Assembly: GCA_905235745.1 (NCBI GenBank)
Contig: CAJOMN010000022.1
Location: forward strand, 1 to 64,000
Direction of reading: 5' to 3'
Source of the DNA: an uncultured Lachnospiraceae bacterium
GTDB lineage: Bacteria > Bacillota > Clostridia > Lachnospirales > Lachnospiraceae
Length of the DNA stretch: 64,000 nt
Below, piece by piece: positions 27,374 to 36,324 of this stretch; within the stretch, counting starts at the first letter, position 1; every line of letters starts with the position of its first letter. The notes below the pieces were generated by a model that saw only the letters and a program-made list of their open reading frames with translations, searched no databases and was not told where the DNA came from. The position numbers were made by a program, and so were the translations under genes.

Positions 27374-29094
27374 TCATATGCTGCCCAGCTGCATCCTGTA
27401 GTACTTCTCATACAGGCCGCCCTGCCTGATAAGCTCCTTATGGGTTCCCCGCTCTTTGATGCCATCACCGTCAAGGACGATGATCTCATCCGCTCCGAGG
27501 ATCGTGGACAATCTGTGCGCTATGGTTATAGTCGTCCTGCCCGCCGAGAGCCTGTCAAGACTCTCCTGGATATTCCGCTCGCTCTCATTGTCCAGTGCGC
27601 TTGTTGCTTCATCAAGTATCAGTATAGGGGGATTCTTCAAAAAGACTCTTGCGATCGCTATTCTCTGCTTCTGACCGCCGGAGAGCCTTGTGCCCCTCTC
27701 TCCCACCTGCGTATCAAGCTCTCGATAAAATCAAGAAGATCAGCACTTCGCGCAGCCTCTGTAATCTCTTCCATCGTGGCATCTGCTTTCCCGTATGCGA
27801 TATTATCTCTTATCGTACCGTTAAAGAGATATACATCCTGCTGCACTATTCCGATATGGGCACGAAGCGATTTCTGCGTCACATCTCTGATGTCGGTCCC
27901 GTCGATCATGACGCAGCCGGCGGTAACATCATAGAACCTCGGGACAAGCGAACAGAGGGTTGTCTTGCCCCCACCCGAAGGCCCGACTATAGCAACATTC
28001 TTCCCGGCATCAACATGAAGATCTATGTTGTTGAGAACCGTATCCTCTCCTTCATATGAAAAGGAAACATCCACATAATCTATATTCCCCTTTACGTCCG
28101 TAAGCTCTCCCGCTCCGGGCTTATCGGTGATCTCCGGCATTGTCTCGACGACATCACGGAACCTTTCGAATCCCGCCATGCCCTTCTGGAGCTGCTCCGT
28201 AAACTCTACCAGAACATTTACGGGGCCGATAAAAATGTTTATATAAAGGGCATAGATCGCCAGATCCTCGCCCGTTATCTGCCCCCTTGCTATAAAGAAT
28301 CCACCTGCGACAAGAACCGTTACATACATCAGCCCCTCAAAGAAATTGTTGCCGGAAAAGAACAGTGCCATACGCTTATAATTAGCCTTTTTGGAATCAA
28401 AAAACGCAATGTTTGATCTGTCGAACTTCTCCTCCTCGATCTCTTCTCCGTTAAAGGATTTCACAACCTTGATGCCGCCAAGTGTATCCTGCAGGGACGA
28501 ATTGATCCCGGCGATCTTTACCCTGTTATCTGCGAAGGTCGCTCTCATGAGCCCGTTCTGCCTTACGGAAAAGAACGCCATACACACAACCACTGCCATT
28601 AAACACAATGTCATCGGTACGTTGATGCGCAGGAGCAGTATGAAAGATCCGATTATCTTGATAACGGAGATAAAGATATTCTCCGGTCCGTGATGTGCCA
28701 GTTCCGAGATATCAAACAGGTCGGATACAAGCTTGCTCATCATCTCACCTGTATTGTGGGTATCATAATAGGAAAACGAAAGCGCTTCGAACCTGTCAAA
28801 CAGGTCTCTTCTCATGCCCGACTCCATCCTGGCTCCCATTATATGGCCCTGATAAGTGACATAGTACCTGCACAGGCTCCTGATGGCATATAAGATTAAA
28901 AGGGAGACTGCGAGAAGTCCCAGCCTCCCAAGAATTACAGACGGTTGTTCAAGAAAAAGCGTTATGCGCAGTATCCGAAGGAACTGGGGAAATGCAAGAT
29001 CGATAACCGATAAAACAGATGCACATATCAGATCCAGTATGAATACTCCGATATATGGTTTGTAATAAGGGATGAATTTTTTAATCAGTTCCAA
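27374..29094 (-). pseudogene. ABC exporter (MsbA/LmrA type half-transporter), frameshifted
   Basis: A fused six-helix permease and ATPase of about 570 residues when repaired. The first frame (29094 down to about 27715) holds the membrane domain and Walker A (VAIVGPSGGGKTTLC), then reads [10 protein letters not shown] before leaving frame. The second frame (to 27374) resumes with [20 protein letters not shown] (signature), [11 protein letters not shown] (Walker B) and the H-loop TIAHRLS. Relatives read FIESLPDGYDTxVGERG, so the PDGY codons plus one base (13 nt) appear to be missing near 27711-27722, in line with a deletion at an ATACG repeat. Real inactivation or an assembly error. Confidence 0.85.
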
Positions 29095-29184
29095 TCAGAT
29101 GTCCTCGCAATGTATTTAATTCTTATCACAGAAAACCTCTGATCATCATAATACACTTTGCTTTTCAATACCATATGGAGATTC

Positions 29185-29221
29185 TATATTGAACGACAAA
29201 TTTTTTTTGTCGTTCAATATA
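29185..29221. repeat. 16-bp perfect inverted repeat with T5 loop
   Basis: TATATTGAACGACAAA (29185-29200) and TTTGTCGTTCAATATA (29206-29221). It lies 18 bp past the end of the nitroreductase gene. It lacks the T run after the stem expected of an intrinsic terminator in either direction, although it may still act as a 3' processing or termination hairpin. Confidence 0.75.
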
Positions 29222-29238
29222 AGAATAGTATCATCAGA

Positions 29239-30141
29239 CTAGAATCTTCCCAGAACAGCCTCATCAACACTCTGTCTGAGCGGAGGATGCGGTGTCTGAT
29301 CCCCGTATCCCACATCAACATAAGTAACAAGCCTGATATAATCCGGAAGATTAAACTTTTTTCTTAACCTATCACAGAATTCCTCGTTGGGAAATGTAAG
29401 CCATACTCCTTCAAGACCCGCAGCATGGGCTGCAAGAACAATATTTTGACCTGCAGCACCCGCATCAAGCAGTCTGTTTCTGTTGGGAGTAAAGTCATTT
29501 GCTCTATAACATCTCATATCCTGACATATTACCAGATGAATTGGGCCTCCCGGAACATCACTTCCTCTGAACAGACCGGGCTCATTCTTTTCCCTTACAA
29601 CAACGTACCTGATTGATTGGATATTGCATCCATGCGCCGCCCACAGACCTGCTTCAAGTACTTTATCTATCACTTCATCCGGTACATCAATATCTTTAAA
29701 TTCTCTTACAGATCTTCTCTCATGAAGAATGGTGAAGAAATCATCCTCCATCTGCTTTGTAACCTCATGGGGTTTGTAGGGCGTCAGATCAATAGCTTCG
29801 CCATTTGCAAGGCGCTTTGCGCTTTCAACTAAAAATGTCACATATTTGTACTCGGGAAGGTCATGAGACAGACCCTTTCTATCCCACACTCTTAGAAATT
29901 TCTTGGCTATATCTGCCTGATCGTTTCTCAGTTTCTTGCCCCTATAAGCGCATGAATATAACTGAATCTCAAGTGTATGATGGCTACGTTCTCTCATTCT
30001 TGCACGAAATTCGGTGTCATCCATTTCGAACAACTCATCCTCGGTAAGCGCAGAATTCCTCTGATAAATCGCCCTTACCTGCTCTATTGGCTGATAATCC
30101 AAACATGTATCATGAAACTCATGAATCTGTTCAACCGACAT
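29239..30141 (-). CDS. Nitroreductase-family flavoprotein with N-terminal extension
   Basis: 300 residues; ATG at 30139-30141 (MSVEQIHEFHDTCLDY) follows GAGGAGG, preferred to an ATG five codons upstream. The C-terminal 180 residues are a nitroreductase domain: ERRSVREFKDIDVPDEVI, GLWAAHGCNIQSIRYVVV, DAGAAGQNIVLAAHAAGLEGVWL. The first 120 residues are helical and not typical of short nitroreductases. FMN-dependent, NAD(P)H-using reduction is expected; substrate unknown. It is the last gene of a six-gene minus-strand operon with an ABC importer and two hydrolases, so it may reduce the imported compound or a product. Confidence 0.88.
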   Translation of the reverse strand: MSVEQIHEFHDTCLDYQPIEQVRAIYQRNSALTEDELFEMDDTEFRARMRERSHHTLEIQLYSCAYRGKKLRNDQADIAKKFLRVWDRKGLSHDLPEYKYVTFLVESAKRLANGEAIDLTPYKPHEVTKQMEDDFFTILHERRSVREFKDIDVPDEVIDKVLEAGLWAAHGCNIQSIRYVVVREKNEPGLFRGSDVPGGPIHLVICQDMRCYRANDFTPNRNRLLDAGAAGQNIVLAAHAAGLEGVWLTFPNEEFCDRLRKKFNLPDYIRLVTYVDVGYGDQTPHPPLRQSVDEAVLGRF

Positions 30142-30152
30142 ATTAATCCTCC

Positions 30153-30932
30153 TCAAATAATAAAATCACTTTCCTGAGATATAGCTCCACGACTTATATC
30201 AGCTACAATTTCTGACGCTATATGCACAAGATAATCATCTGTTCTGCTTCTTGGATGAGACACATTTATCCTGTATTCCCTCTGAATAACGCTGGGCCTC
30301 GGACTCAGAAGAACTACTCTGTCCGATAAAAATACTGCCTCATTGATATCATGCGTGACAAACAAAACTGTTTTCTTTTCCTTTTGATGTATTCTGACAA
30401 GCTCTTCCTGCAAAGTACATCTTGTAAGATGGTCAACGGCACTAAACGGCTCATCCATCAAAGTTACCTTTGGATTCATGATTAAGGTGCGGGCAATTCC
30501 GGCTCTTTGTCGCATTCCTCCGGATAGTTGGGAAGGATACTTATCTTCAAAACCCTTAAGATTCATCAGATGCAGATACTGATCCAATTTCTTTTCCTGC
30601 TCATCCTTGGATATCTTTGCAATTTCCATTCCGTATAATATATTCTTTTTTACAGTCTTCCAAGGAAAGAGCGCAGCATCCTGGAATACGACACCAATTT
30701 CCCGGCTGGGCCCCGTCACAGGATTTTCGCCTATAAAGACCTCTCCTGCTGTCTGTTTCTGGAGCCCTGCCACTATCTCAATAAGTGTGCTTTTTCCACA
30801 CCCTGAGGGGCCGACTATACTCACAAACTCTCCGTCTTCAACTTCCAAACTTATTTCTTTTATTGCATCTGTCGGATTTCCGTTAGTATCTTCGTATGTC
30901 TTGCTTACGTTTTTTATCAGAATCTTAGGCAT
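30153..30932 (-). CDS. ABC importer ATPase, SsuB/TauB/NrtD type
   Basis: 259 residues: Walker A IVGPSGCGKSTLIEIVAGLQ, Q-loop VVFQDAALFPW, signature QLSGGMRQRAGIARTL, Walker B VTLMDEPFSAVDHLTR and H-loop FVTHDINEA. The FQDxxLFPW and DEPFxAVDxxTR forms are typical of importers for sulfonates, taurine, nitrate or thiamine precursors. Cytoplasmic side of the transporter whose permease and binding protein precede it. Confidence 0.92.
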   Translation of the reverse strand: MPKILIKNVSKTYEDTNGNPTDAIKEISLEVEDGEFVSIVGPSGCGKSTLIEIVAGLQKQTAGEVFIGENPVTGPSREIGVVFQDAALFPWKTVKKNILYGMEIAKISKDEQEKKLDQYLHLMNLKGFEDKYPSQLSGGMRQRAGIARTLIMNPKVTLMDEPFSAVDHLTRCTLQEELVRIHQKEKKTVLFVTHDINEAVFLSDRVVLLSPRPSVIQREYRINVSHPRSRTDDYLVHIASEIVADISRGAISQESDFII

Positions 30933-30949
30933 ATTTCTTACCCCTTATC

Positions 30950-31996
30950 TCAATTCTCAGGATTCTTTAGTCCAAGTTCGTCCGCCGCCTTCTGGGCAAA
31001 TTCGTTTGTATAAGTTCCTTCAGGTGAAATTCCTTCATCAAGCCAGCCATACTGCTGTAAATAACCGATAGTAGTCTGAAGTCTGTCTTCAGGTATAACA
31101 GAATAATCTGCCCATACATCAATCTCAGATTCAACAGCCTTTCTTAATATTTCCTCATCAGTATTCATATAAGTTGCTGCCCATGTGATAAACTCATCGA
31201 AATATTCGTTCTTTACTTCCTCATGAACCTTATAATACGCAGTTATGAATTTTTGAAGCCGTTCAGGATCATTATTAATAATTTCATCAGATGCAATTAT
31301 GGTTCCTGTATAGTAGTCCGGAATATAATCCCAAGCTCGACCAAGTGCATGTCCTATACCTTCTGACTCCGCGAGAGATACATACGGATTGTGGATAATT
31401 GTAGCATCTACCTCTCCAGATGTCAGTGTTGCATATGCTTCTTGATACACTCCATTGGCGACCAGAGTGACGTCATCCTCTGAAATTCCGTTCTTTTCCA
31501 ACATTTTTAGTACAGACAGCTTCATTCCGCCGCTGGGGCCGGCCGTTCCGATTGTCTTTCCTTTAAGGTCTTCAAAGCTCTGAATATCATTATTTGCAAG
31601 AAGCCAGAAGCACCCTTGATATCTCCACATATTACCAACAAGTTTTGCCGGAACACCATTCTGAATGGCCGGAATAAACGTACTGGGATCTCCATCAGCA
31701 ATTTCTATATCTCCGCGTGAAATCAATGACAAAGTCATGTCATTAGATTCACTGTCAGTAACATCAAATCTGATCCCTTCTGCTTCATATAATCCTTTTT
31801 CGATAGCAAATCTGTTTACCGCACCTGTCATTCCAACTGCAAAACATGCTTTATATGTGACAAATCCCTCATCATCGGTTTCCGACGCGCTCTCTGAATC
31901 CGCAACCTTTGTATCGGCCGCATTACTTCCGCATCCGGCAAGCATAGAGACAGCAAATACAGTTACCAGTAACATTGATACAATTTTTTTCCTCAT
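30950..31996 (-). CDS. ABC importer substrate-binding lipoprotein, SsuA/NMT1-like
   Basis: 348 residues; start ATG at 31994-31996 after AAAGGAGA. Lipoprotein signal with lipobox LAGC, then a two-lobed NMT1/SsuA-type fold: VGMTGAVNRFAIEKGLYEAE, SRGDIEIADGDPSTFIPAIQ, FEDLKGKTIGTAGPSGGMKL, SGEVDATIIHNPYVSL. Members bind alkanesulfonates, taurine, nitrate, pyrimidine thiamine precursor or related small molecules; the ligand cannot be decided here. The hydrolases in this operon point to an organic N- or S-containing molecule. Confidence 0.9.
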   Translation of the reverse strand: MRKKIVSMLLVTVFAVSMLAGCGSNAADTKVADSESASETDDEGFVTYKACFAVGMTGAVNRFAIEKGLYEAEGIRFDVTDSESNDMTLSLISRGDIEIADGDPSTFIPAIQNGVPAKLVGNMWRYQGCFWLLANNDIQSFEDLKGKTIGTAGPSGGMKLSVLKMLEKNGISEDDVTLVANGVYQEAYATLTSGEVDATIIHNPYVSLAESEGIGHALGRAWDYIPDYYTGTIIASDEIINNDPERLQKFITAYYKVHEEVKNEYFDEFITWAATYMNTDEEILRKAVESEIDVWADYSVIPEDRLQTTIGYLQQYGWLDEGISPEGTYTNEFAQKAADELGLKNPEN

Positions 31997-32013
31997 AATA
32001 TTATTCTCCTTTA

Positions 32014-32790
32014 CTATACTTTTCTCCACTTATGGCATACTGAATACTCAATAAGTGAAATAATCTTGACAAATAACACCGACATAACGGTTATCAAAAT
32101 TATCAAAAAGAACACCCTTGGTGTGTTTAGAAGCGTCTGCGCCTCTGAGAGCAGATAGCCAACTCCAGCTTTTGCTGACTGCATCTCTGAAAAAACGACT
32201 CCTGTAAACGCAGTTGCTGCTGCAAGCCGCAGTCCGGTAAATATCGTCGGCAGAGCCGACGGAAGTACTACCGTAAATACTGTCTGAACTCTTGATGCTT
32301 CAAACACTCTTGCAACCTTATGGTATGACTCCTTACACTCTTTTGCTCCCGTAACCGTGTTATACAGAATCGTAAACACTGAAAACAGAAAAATAAGTAC
32401 GACTTTTGATTTAAATCCTATTCCGAACCAAAGTACTAGCAGTGGAAGTATGGCAACTTTAGGTATAGCCATAATCGCAGCACAGAAGACATTCATATAC
32501 TCCTCAAGCTTCGGAAACAAAGTCCATAAGATGCCCAAGCCTATTCCTACTACGGCAGCGATTCCATAACCTACAAGAATCTCCTCTACACTAACCAAAA
32601 AATGTGGCCAGAGCGTTCCATCAGATATTATCTGAACTCCTTCTTCTATAATGTCTGTAGGAGCCGCAAGAAAAACTTTGCTTACTGCGCCTTTAGTAAC
32701 AGCCACCTGCATATACACAAGCAGTGCCACTAATGTCAGAATTTGTAATATATTTATATAATTTATCTTTTTTCCCTTTTTAGACTGCAT
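32014..32790 (-). CDS. ABC importer permease, SsuC/TauC type
   Basis: 258 residues with six predicted helices, including VAVTKGAVSKVFLAAPTDII near the N-terminus, the FPKLEEYMNVFCAAIMAIPK segment, and the EAA-type coupling loop CKESYHKVARVFEASRVQTV. Starts 11 bp inside the end of the ATC-hydrolase gene and is followed closely by the binding-protein gene, so the importer is co-translated with the hydrolases. Confidence 0.92.
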   Translation of the reverse strand: MQSKKGKKINYINILQILTLVALLVYMQVAVTKGAVSKVFLAAPTDIIEEGVQIISDGTLWPHFLVSVEEILVGYGIAAVVGIGLGILWTLFPKLEEYMNVFCAAIMAIPKVAILPLLVLWFGIGFKSKVVLIFLFSVFTILYNTVTGAKECKESYHKVARVFEASRVQTVFTVVLPSALPTIFTGLRLAAATAFTGVVFSEMQSAKAGVGYLLSEAQTLLNTPRVFFLIILITVMSVLFVKIISLIEYSVCHKWRKV

Positions 32791-33313
32791 ATGTATATTC
32801 CCCTTGCTTTACTTTTTCATCTTCATAGTACTTTCTCAAACATGCATCTCCGCTTACAATCACGTTCTGTGTGATATTGTGAGAGAGTTTATGTGTGAAT
32901 TTTTCAATGGTTGTGGTATCAATAACATCACAATAAAATGGCGCGAATTCCTTAAACCAAGGGTATTCATCAAAATATTTTCTCCACACTTCGGCGTAAG
33001 GGCAATGATCTTCTCCCCATTCCGATATCCATCCATCAAACGGAAGGTCGATAAATGCCATGAAATCTTCAACAGTATCTGTTGGGCATCCTGCTTCAAT
33101 CGCCTTACTTCTCATCTGACCTGCCCTGTCCTCTGCCAGTTCATACACCGTTTTCTGAACCAATTCCTTTGCCTTGTCATGGCCGAAACCCTCATATAAA
33201 GTCTTACAGAAATGGAAATACTGCATTGCAAACTGTCTTGCGGCTTTTCTTATCTGATCAACTTCCCTTTCTTTCGAAACTGTGCCTTCCAAACTTCGAT
33301 CTCGTGTTGCCAT
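32780..33313 (-). CDS. L-2-amino-thiazoline-4-carboxylate hydrolase-family protein
   Basis: 177 residues; the ATG at 33311-33313 (MATRDRSLEGTVSKER) is correctly spaced after GGAGG, 14 bp past the upstream amidohydrolase stop. It resembles the ATC-hydrolase family: a helical N-terminus, then HCPYAEVWRKYFDEYPWFKE and FAPFYCDVIDTTTIEKF with conserved Cys, and a GDACLRKYYE end. In Pseudomonas the prototype opens the thiazoline ring to N-carbamoyl-cysteine, and a second amidohydrolase then yields cysteine. Many clostridial relatives are uncharacterised, so the substrate is inferred only from family and from the adjacent M20 enzyme. Confidence 0.68.
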   Translation of the reverse strand: MATRDRSLEGTVSKEREVDQIRKAARQFAMQYFHFCKTLYEGFGHDKAKELVQKTVYELAEDRAGQMRSKAIEAGCPTDTVEDFMAFIDLPFDGWISEWGEDHCPYAEVWRKYFDEYPWFKEFAPFYCDVIDTTTIEKFTHKLSHNITQNVIVSGDACLRKYYEDEKVKQGEYTYAV

Positions 33314-33327
33314 TTCATCCTCCATAG

Positions 33328-34650
33328 CTATCTATACGATCCCTCTTCAATCTTGTAGAATGAATCCATATATTTAATGTATTCATCCTTATTCTTAAAC
33401 TTAGGCTTGTAGTTATCGCTGATTGTCTTTGCCAGCGTTGCATCATTCCTCAAAAGCCTGTACGCACTGACGGCAAACATCTTCGCGGTAAGAATATATG
33501 CCGTCTCATCGTCGATTACATCAAAATCATCCTGATGCAATCCTCCTGCGATTCCACCTGTATTAAAGGTGAGGACCGGAAGTAAGTGCTGTACATCTCC
33601 CACGTCTGTCGAGCCTGTATTATGAAGTTCCTTGTCAACCTCCGTAAAATCATTGTCTGTAAGGGCAGCAAAGGCCTCAACTAATTCACGTGGAACAGAC
33701 TGTGGGATTTCCGGAAGATATCCCGGCATAGTTTCTATACGATAATCCGCGCCCATTGCCAATGCACCTGCTTTAAAGGATCTGTCTGTTTTAACCGAAG
33801 CATCCGAGAATGCTTCAAGCGTTCTTCCCCTTACAAGCGTTTCAATAACCGCTTCCTCAGGAACGACATTTACCAGTTCTCCTCCCTTTGTCAGAATAGG
33901 ATGAACCCTCACGGAATCCTCGTCCCTGAATGTCTCCCTGTTAAGTCCGAGAGCCTGAAGTCCCAAGGTTGCGGCAGACAGTGCGTTTATGCCTTTTTCA
34001 GGTGCACCTGCTGCATGCGCGGCTTTTCCTTTTATCTTAATTACCTTTGAAACAAAACCATTGCAGCTTCCCGACCCTATTCTGTTTCCATCCGCATTCA
34101 GATGATGGGCTATAGCAAGATCTATATCATCAAATGCACCTATCCTTATCAATTCACATTTTCCGCCGCCATACCTTATCTTTCCGGCATCAATAAGTTC
34201 ATTTTTAAACTCTACTTCCCCGTATTCCTCGGCTGGTACTGCAAAAAACTCAACCTGACCATCCAGTTCTTTTGCCACTTCTGGAATCGAGAGTGCAATA
34301 GCAGCACCCATAACCCCCGCTAATTGCGCGTGATGTCCGCAGCAATGGGCACCTTGTGTTTCTTTGTTCGCATACTTATGAGTAGGAATTCTCAGGGCAT
34401 CAAGTTCACCCATAAGTGCAAGCGAATAGTTATTCCCTTTTTCCTGATTTAGATACGCCTTGACACCTGTAATGGCTAATCCGTCTTCAATCGACAGATT
34501 AAGGTTTTTCATTTCTTCTTTAAATCTTTCACTGGTTCGGAATTCTTTGTATCCAAGCTCGGCATGTTTGTAAATATCATCAGCAAAATCTATAATATCT
34601 TGGCGTCTTGAATCTATGACACTTATTATTAGCTTTTCTGTCTCATCCAT
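33328..34650 (-). CDS. M20-family amidohydrolase, AbgB-like
   Basis: 440 residues, start ATG at 34648-34650 (MDETEKLIISVID). A two-zinc/manganese peptidase fold with a small dimerisation domain: IYKHAELGYKEFRTSERF, LALMGELDAL, GAHCCGHHAQLAGVMGAAIAL, AVPAEEYGEVEF, GKAAHAAGAPEKGINAL, NTGSTDVGDVQHLLP. The GHHAQ form and STDVGDV are typical of the AbgB/amidohydrolase group (aminobenzoyl-glutamate hydrolase, N-acyl or N-carbamoyl amino-acid hydrolases). First gene of the operon; with an ATC-hydrolase neighbour, an N-carbamoyl-amino-acid substrate is plausible. Confidence 0.85.
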   Translation of the reverse strand: MDETEKLIISVIDSRRQDIIDFADDIYKHAELGYKEFRTSERFKEEMKNLNLSIEDGLAITGVKAYLNQEKGNNYSLALMGELDALRIPTHKYANKETQGAHCCGHHAQLAGVMGAAIALSIPEVAKELDGQVEFFAVPAEEYGEVEFKNELIDAGKIRYGGGKCELIRIGAFDDIDLAIAHHLNADGNRIGSGSCNGFVSKVIKIKGKAAHAAGAPEKGINALSAATLGLQALGLNRETFRDEDSVRVHPILTKGGELVNVVPEEAVIETLVRGRTLEAFSDASVKTDRSFKAGALAMGADYRIETMPGYLPEIPQSVPRELVEAFAALTDNDFTEVDKELHNTGSTDVGDVQHLLPVLTFNTGGIAGGLHQDDFDVIDDETAYILTAKMFAVSAYRLLRNDATLAKTISDNYKPKFKNKDEYIKYMDSFYKIEEGSYR

Positions 34651-34800
34651 CAGCGTGCATCCCTTTCTTTTTTCACATAGCCTAATATACAAATATACGG
34701 TCAGTTTGAAAAATATCTATAATTGATTGTCTGCTATAAAAAAAATCTATACCTCTTTCGGGTTCATGCAGGTCTCCATCTTTTCTCCCTATACCTCGTT

Positions 34801-34829
34801 ATTATAGTGAACGAGTTTAATTCGTTCAC
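34801..34829 (-). promoter_or_regulatory. Promoter-operator of the amidohydrolase/ABC operon
   Basis: On the minus strand GTGAACGA-ATTAAAC-TCGTTCAC (34829 to 34807) is a near-perfect palindrome directly followed by TATAAT (34806-34801). The first arm sits where a -35 would be (GTGAAC, 17 bp before the -10). A near-identical site lies at 49953-49981. Confidence 0.6.
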
Positions 34830-34937
34830 CAGGCTCCAAATGATAATTATTTGCATCAAAATACATTTCCATTCCTTATGTGTTATAGTAATCGTGTAAT
34901 TCCGATTGGTGTTATTCAGGGAACTGGGAGATATAGG

Positions 34938-36320
34938 ATGAATATTGTTCAAAAGATCATAGAACCTTCGCAGACTATACGCGAAGAGCAGAGGATATTT
35001 ACGGGCGAAATGCTGAAAGCGATGATAATTCCGCTTGTAACGGAGCAGCTCCTTCAGATGGTGGTCGGACTTGCCGATACCCTGATGGTGAGCTATGCCG
35101 GAGAAGCCGTTGTGGCAGGCGTAGGGCTCGATACAATGATCTACACCATTTTTATCTTTCTGTTCACCGCGATCTCAACAGGCGGTGCAGTTGTCGTATC
35201 CCAGTATCTCGGAAGCAAGGACAGGGAGAACGGCAATCTTGCAGCTTCCCAGATCTACCATCTGGCGGGTGTGATCTCCATTGTCTGTATGGTGCTCATG
35301 CTGATATTCGGTTCTTCTCTGCTGCAGGTTATGTACCCGTCAACAGAAGCGGCGACTATGGATGCATGCAAGACCTACTTGTGGATCGTTGCCATATCTT
35401 TTCCGGCAAACGCTCTGTATAACGCCGGAGCGGCGATCTACAGGACTATGGGTAAGACAGCCGTCACAATGAGAGTATCGCTTATTACGAACCTTATAAA
35501 CGTTGCCGGCAACGCGATCGGCATTTTTGTCCTGCATGCCGGAGCTGCCGGAGTTGCCTGGCCGACTACGATTTCATGGTATGTTGCGGCCGTCATTATG
35601 ACAGTGCTTTGCTTTAAGACCGATAATGAAGTATATATCCGCCGGAAGTACATACTGCTGCTCGACAAGGGCATGGCAAAGAGGATCCTCGGCGTAGCCA
35701 TTCCCAACTCCATAGAAAACACTCTGTTTCAGGCTGCAAAGGTTGTTCTCGGAATACTGATCGCCACTTTCGGAACATCACAGATCGCAGCCAACACTAC
35801 CGGCCAGACCTTCTGGAATCTGGCTGCCTGCATGGGAATTGCCATGAGCACGGTGTATATCACGGTCATCGGCCGCTGCATCGGTTCCGGAGATGAAGAA
35901 GCAGCCCAGTGGTATATGCGCATGCTCACGCGTCTGTCTATTCTGCTGGCGTCCGGATGGAACATACTGGTCATGGTATTGACGCCGCTGCTGCTGCCCC
36001 TGTATGATCTTGGCAGTGAGACCAAACGTCTCATTCTCATCATCGTTGCCATTCACAATCTGTTTTCCGCAACAGTCCAGCCGTTTGCGTTCCCTCTTTC
36101 CTCAGGGCTCCGCTCAGCCGGAGATATAAGCTTCACCATGTGGTCATCCATCTTCTGTACCGTTTTCTTCCGGACGCTGATGTCATTTATCCTCGCCAAA
36201 TGGATGGGGCTGGGCGTTATAGGTATCACTGTTGCAATGGTCATGGACTGGTGTCTTAAGGCGATCCTGGACGTCTGGCGTTTCAGGAGCGGTAAATGGC
36301 GGAACAAGAAGATTATCTGA
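34938..36320 (+). CDS. MATE-family efflux pump
   Basis: 460 residues, twelve predicted helices. Start ATG at 34938 (MNIVQKIIEPSQ) after GGGAG; an ATG at 34851 has no ribosome site. Family features: MIIPLVTEQLLQMVVGLADT, TAISTGGAVVVSQYLG, ALYNAGAAIYRTMGKT, GVAIPNSIENTLFQAAKVVL and the second-half repeat. It would export drugs or cationic metabolites using Na+ or H+. Divergent from the amidohydrolase operon and convergent with the trans-sulfuration gene. Confidence 0.93.
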   Translation: MNIVQKIIEPSQTIREEQRIFTGEMLKAMIIPLVTEQLLQMVVGLADTLMVSYAGEAVVAGVGLDTMIYTIFIFLFTAISTGGAVVVSQYLGSKDRENGNLAASQIYHLAGVISIVCMVLMLIFGSSLLQVMYPSTEAATMDACKTYLWIVAISFPANALYNAGAAIYRTMGKTAVTMRVSLITNLINVAGNAIGIFVLHAGAAGVAWPTTISWYVAAVIMTVLCFKTDNEVYIRRKYILLLDKGMAKRILGVAIPNSIENTLFQAAKVVLGILIATFGTSQIAANTTGQTFWNLAACMGIAMSTVYITVIGRCIGSGDEEAAQWYMRMLTRLSILLASGWNILVMVLTPLLLPLYDLGSETKRLILIIVAIHNLFSATVQPFAFPLSSGLRSAGDISFTMWSSIFCTVFFRTLMSFILAKWMGLGVIGITVAMVMDWCLKAILDVWRFRSGKWRNKKII

Positions 36321-36324
36321 CCGG

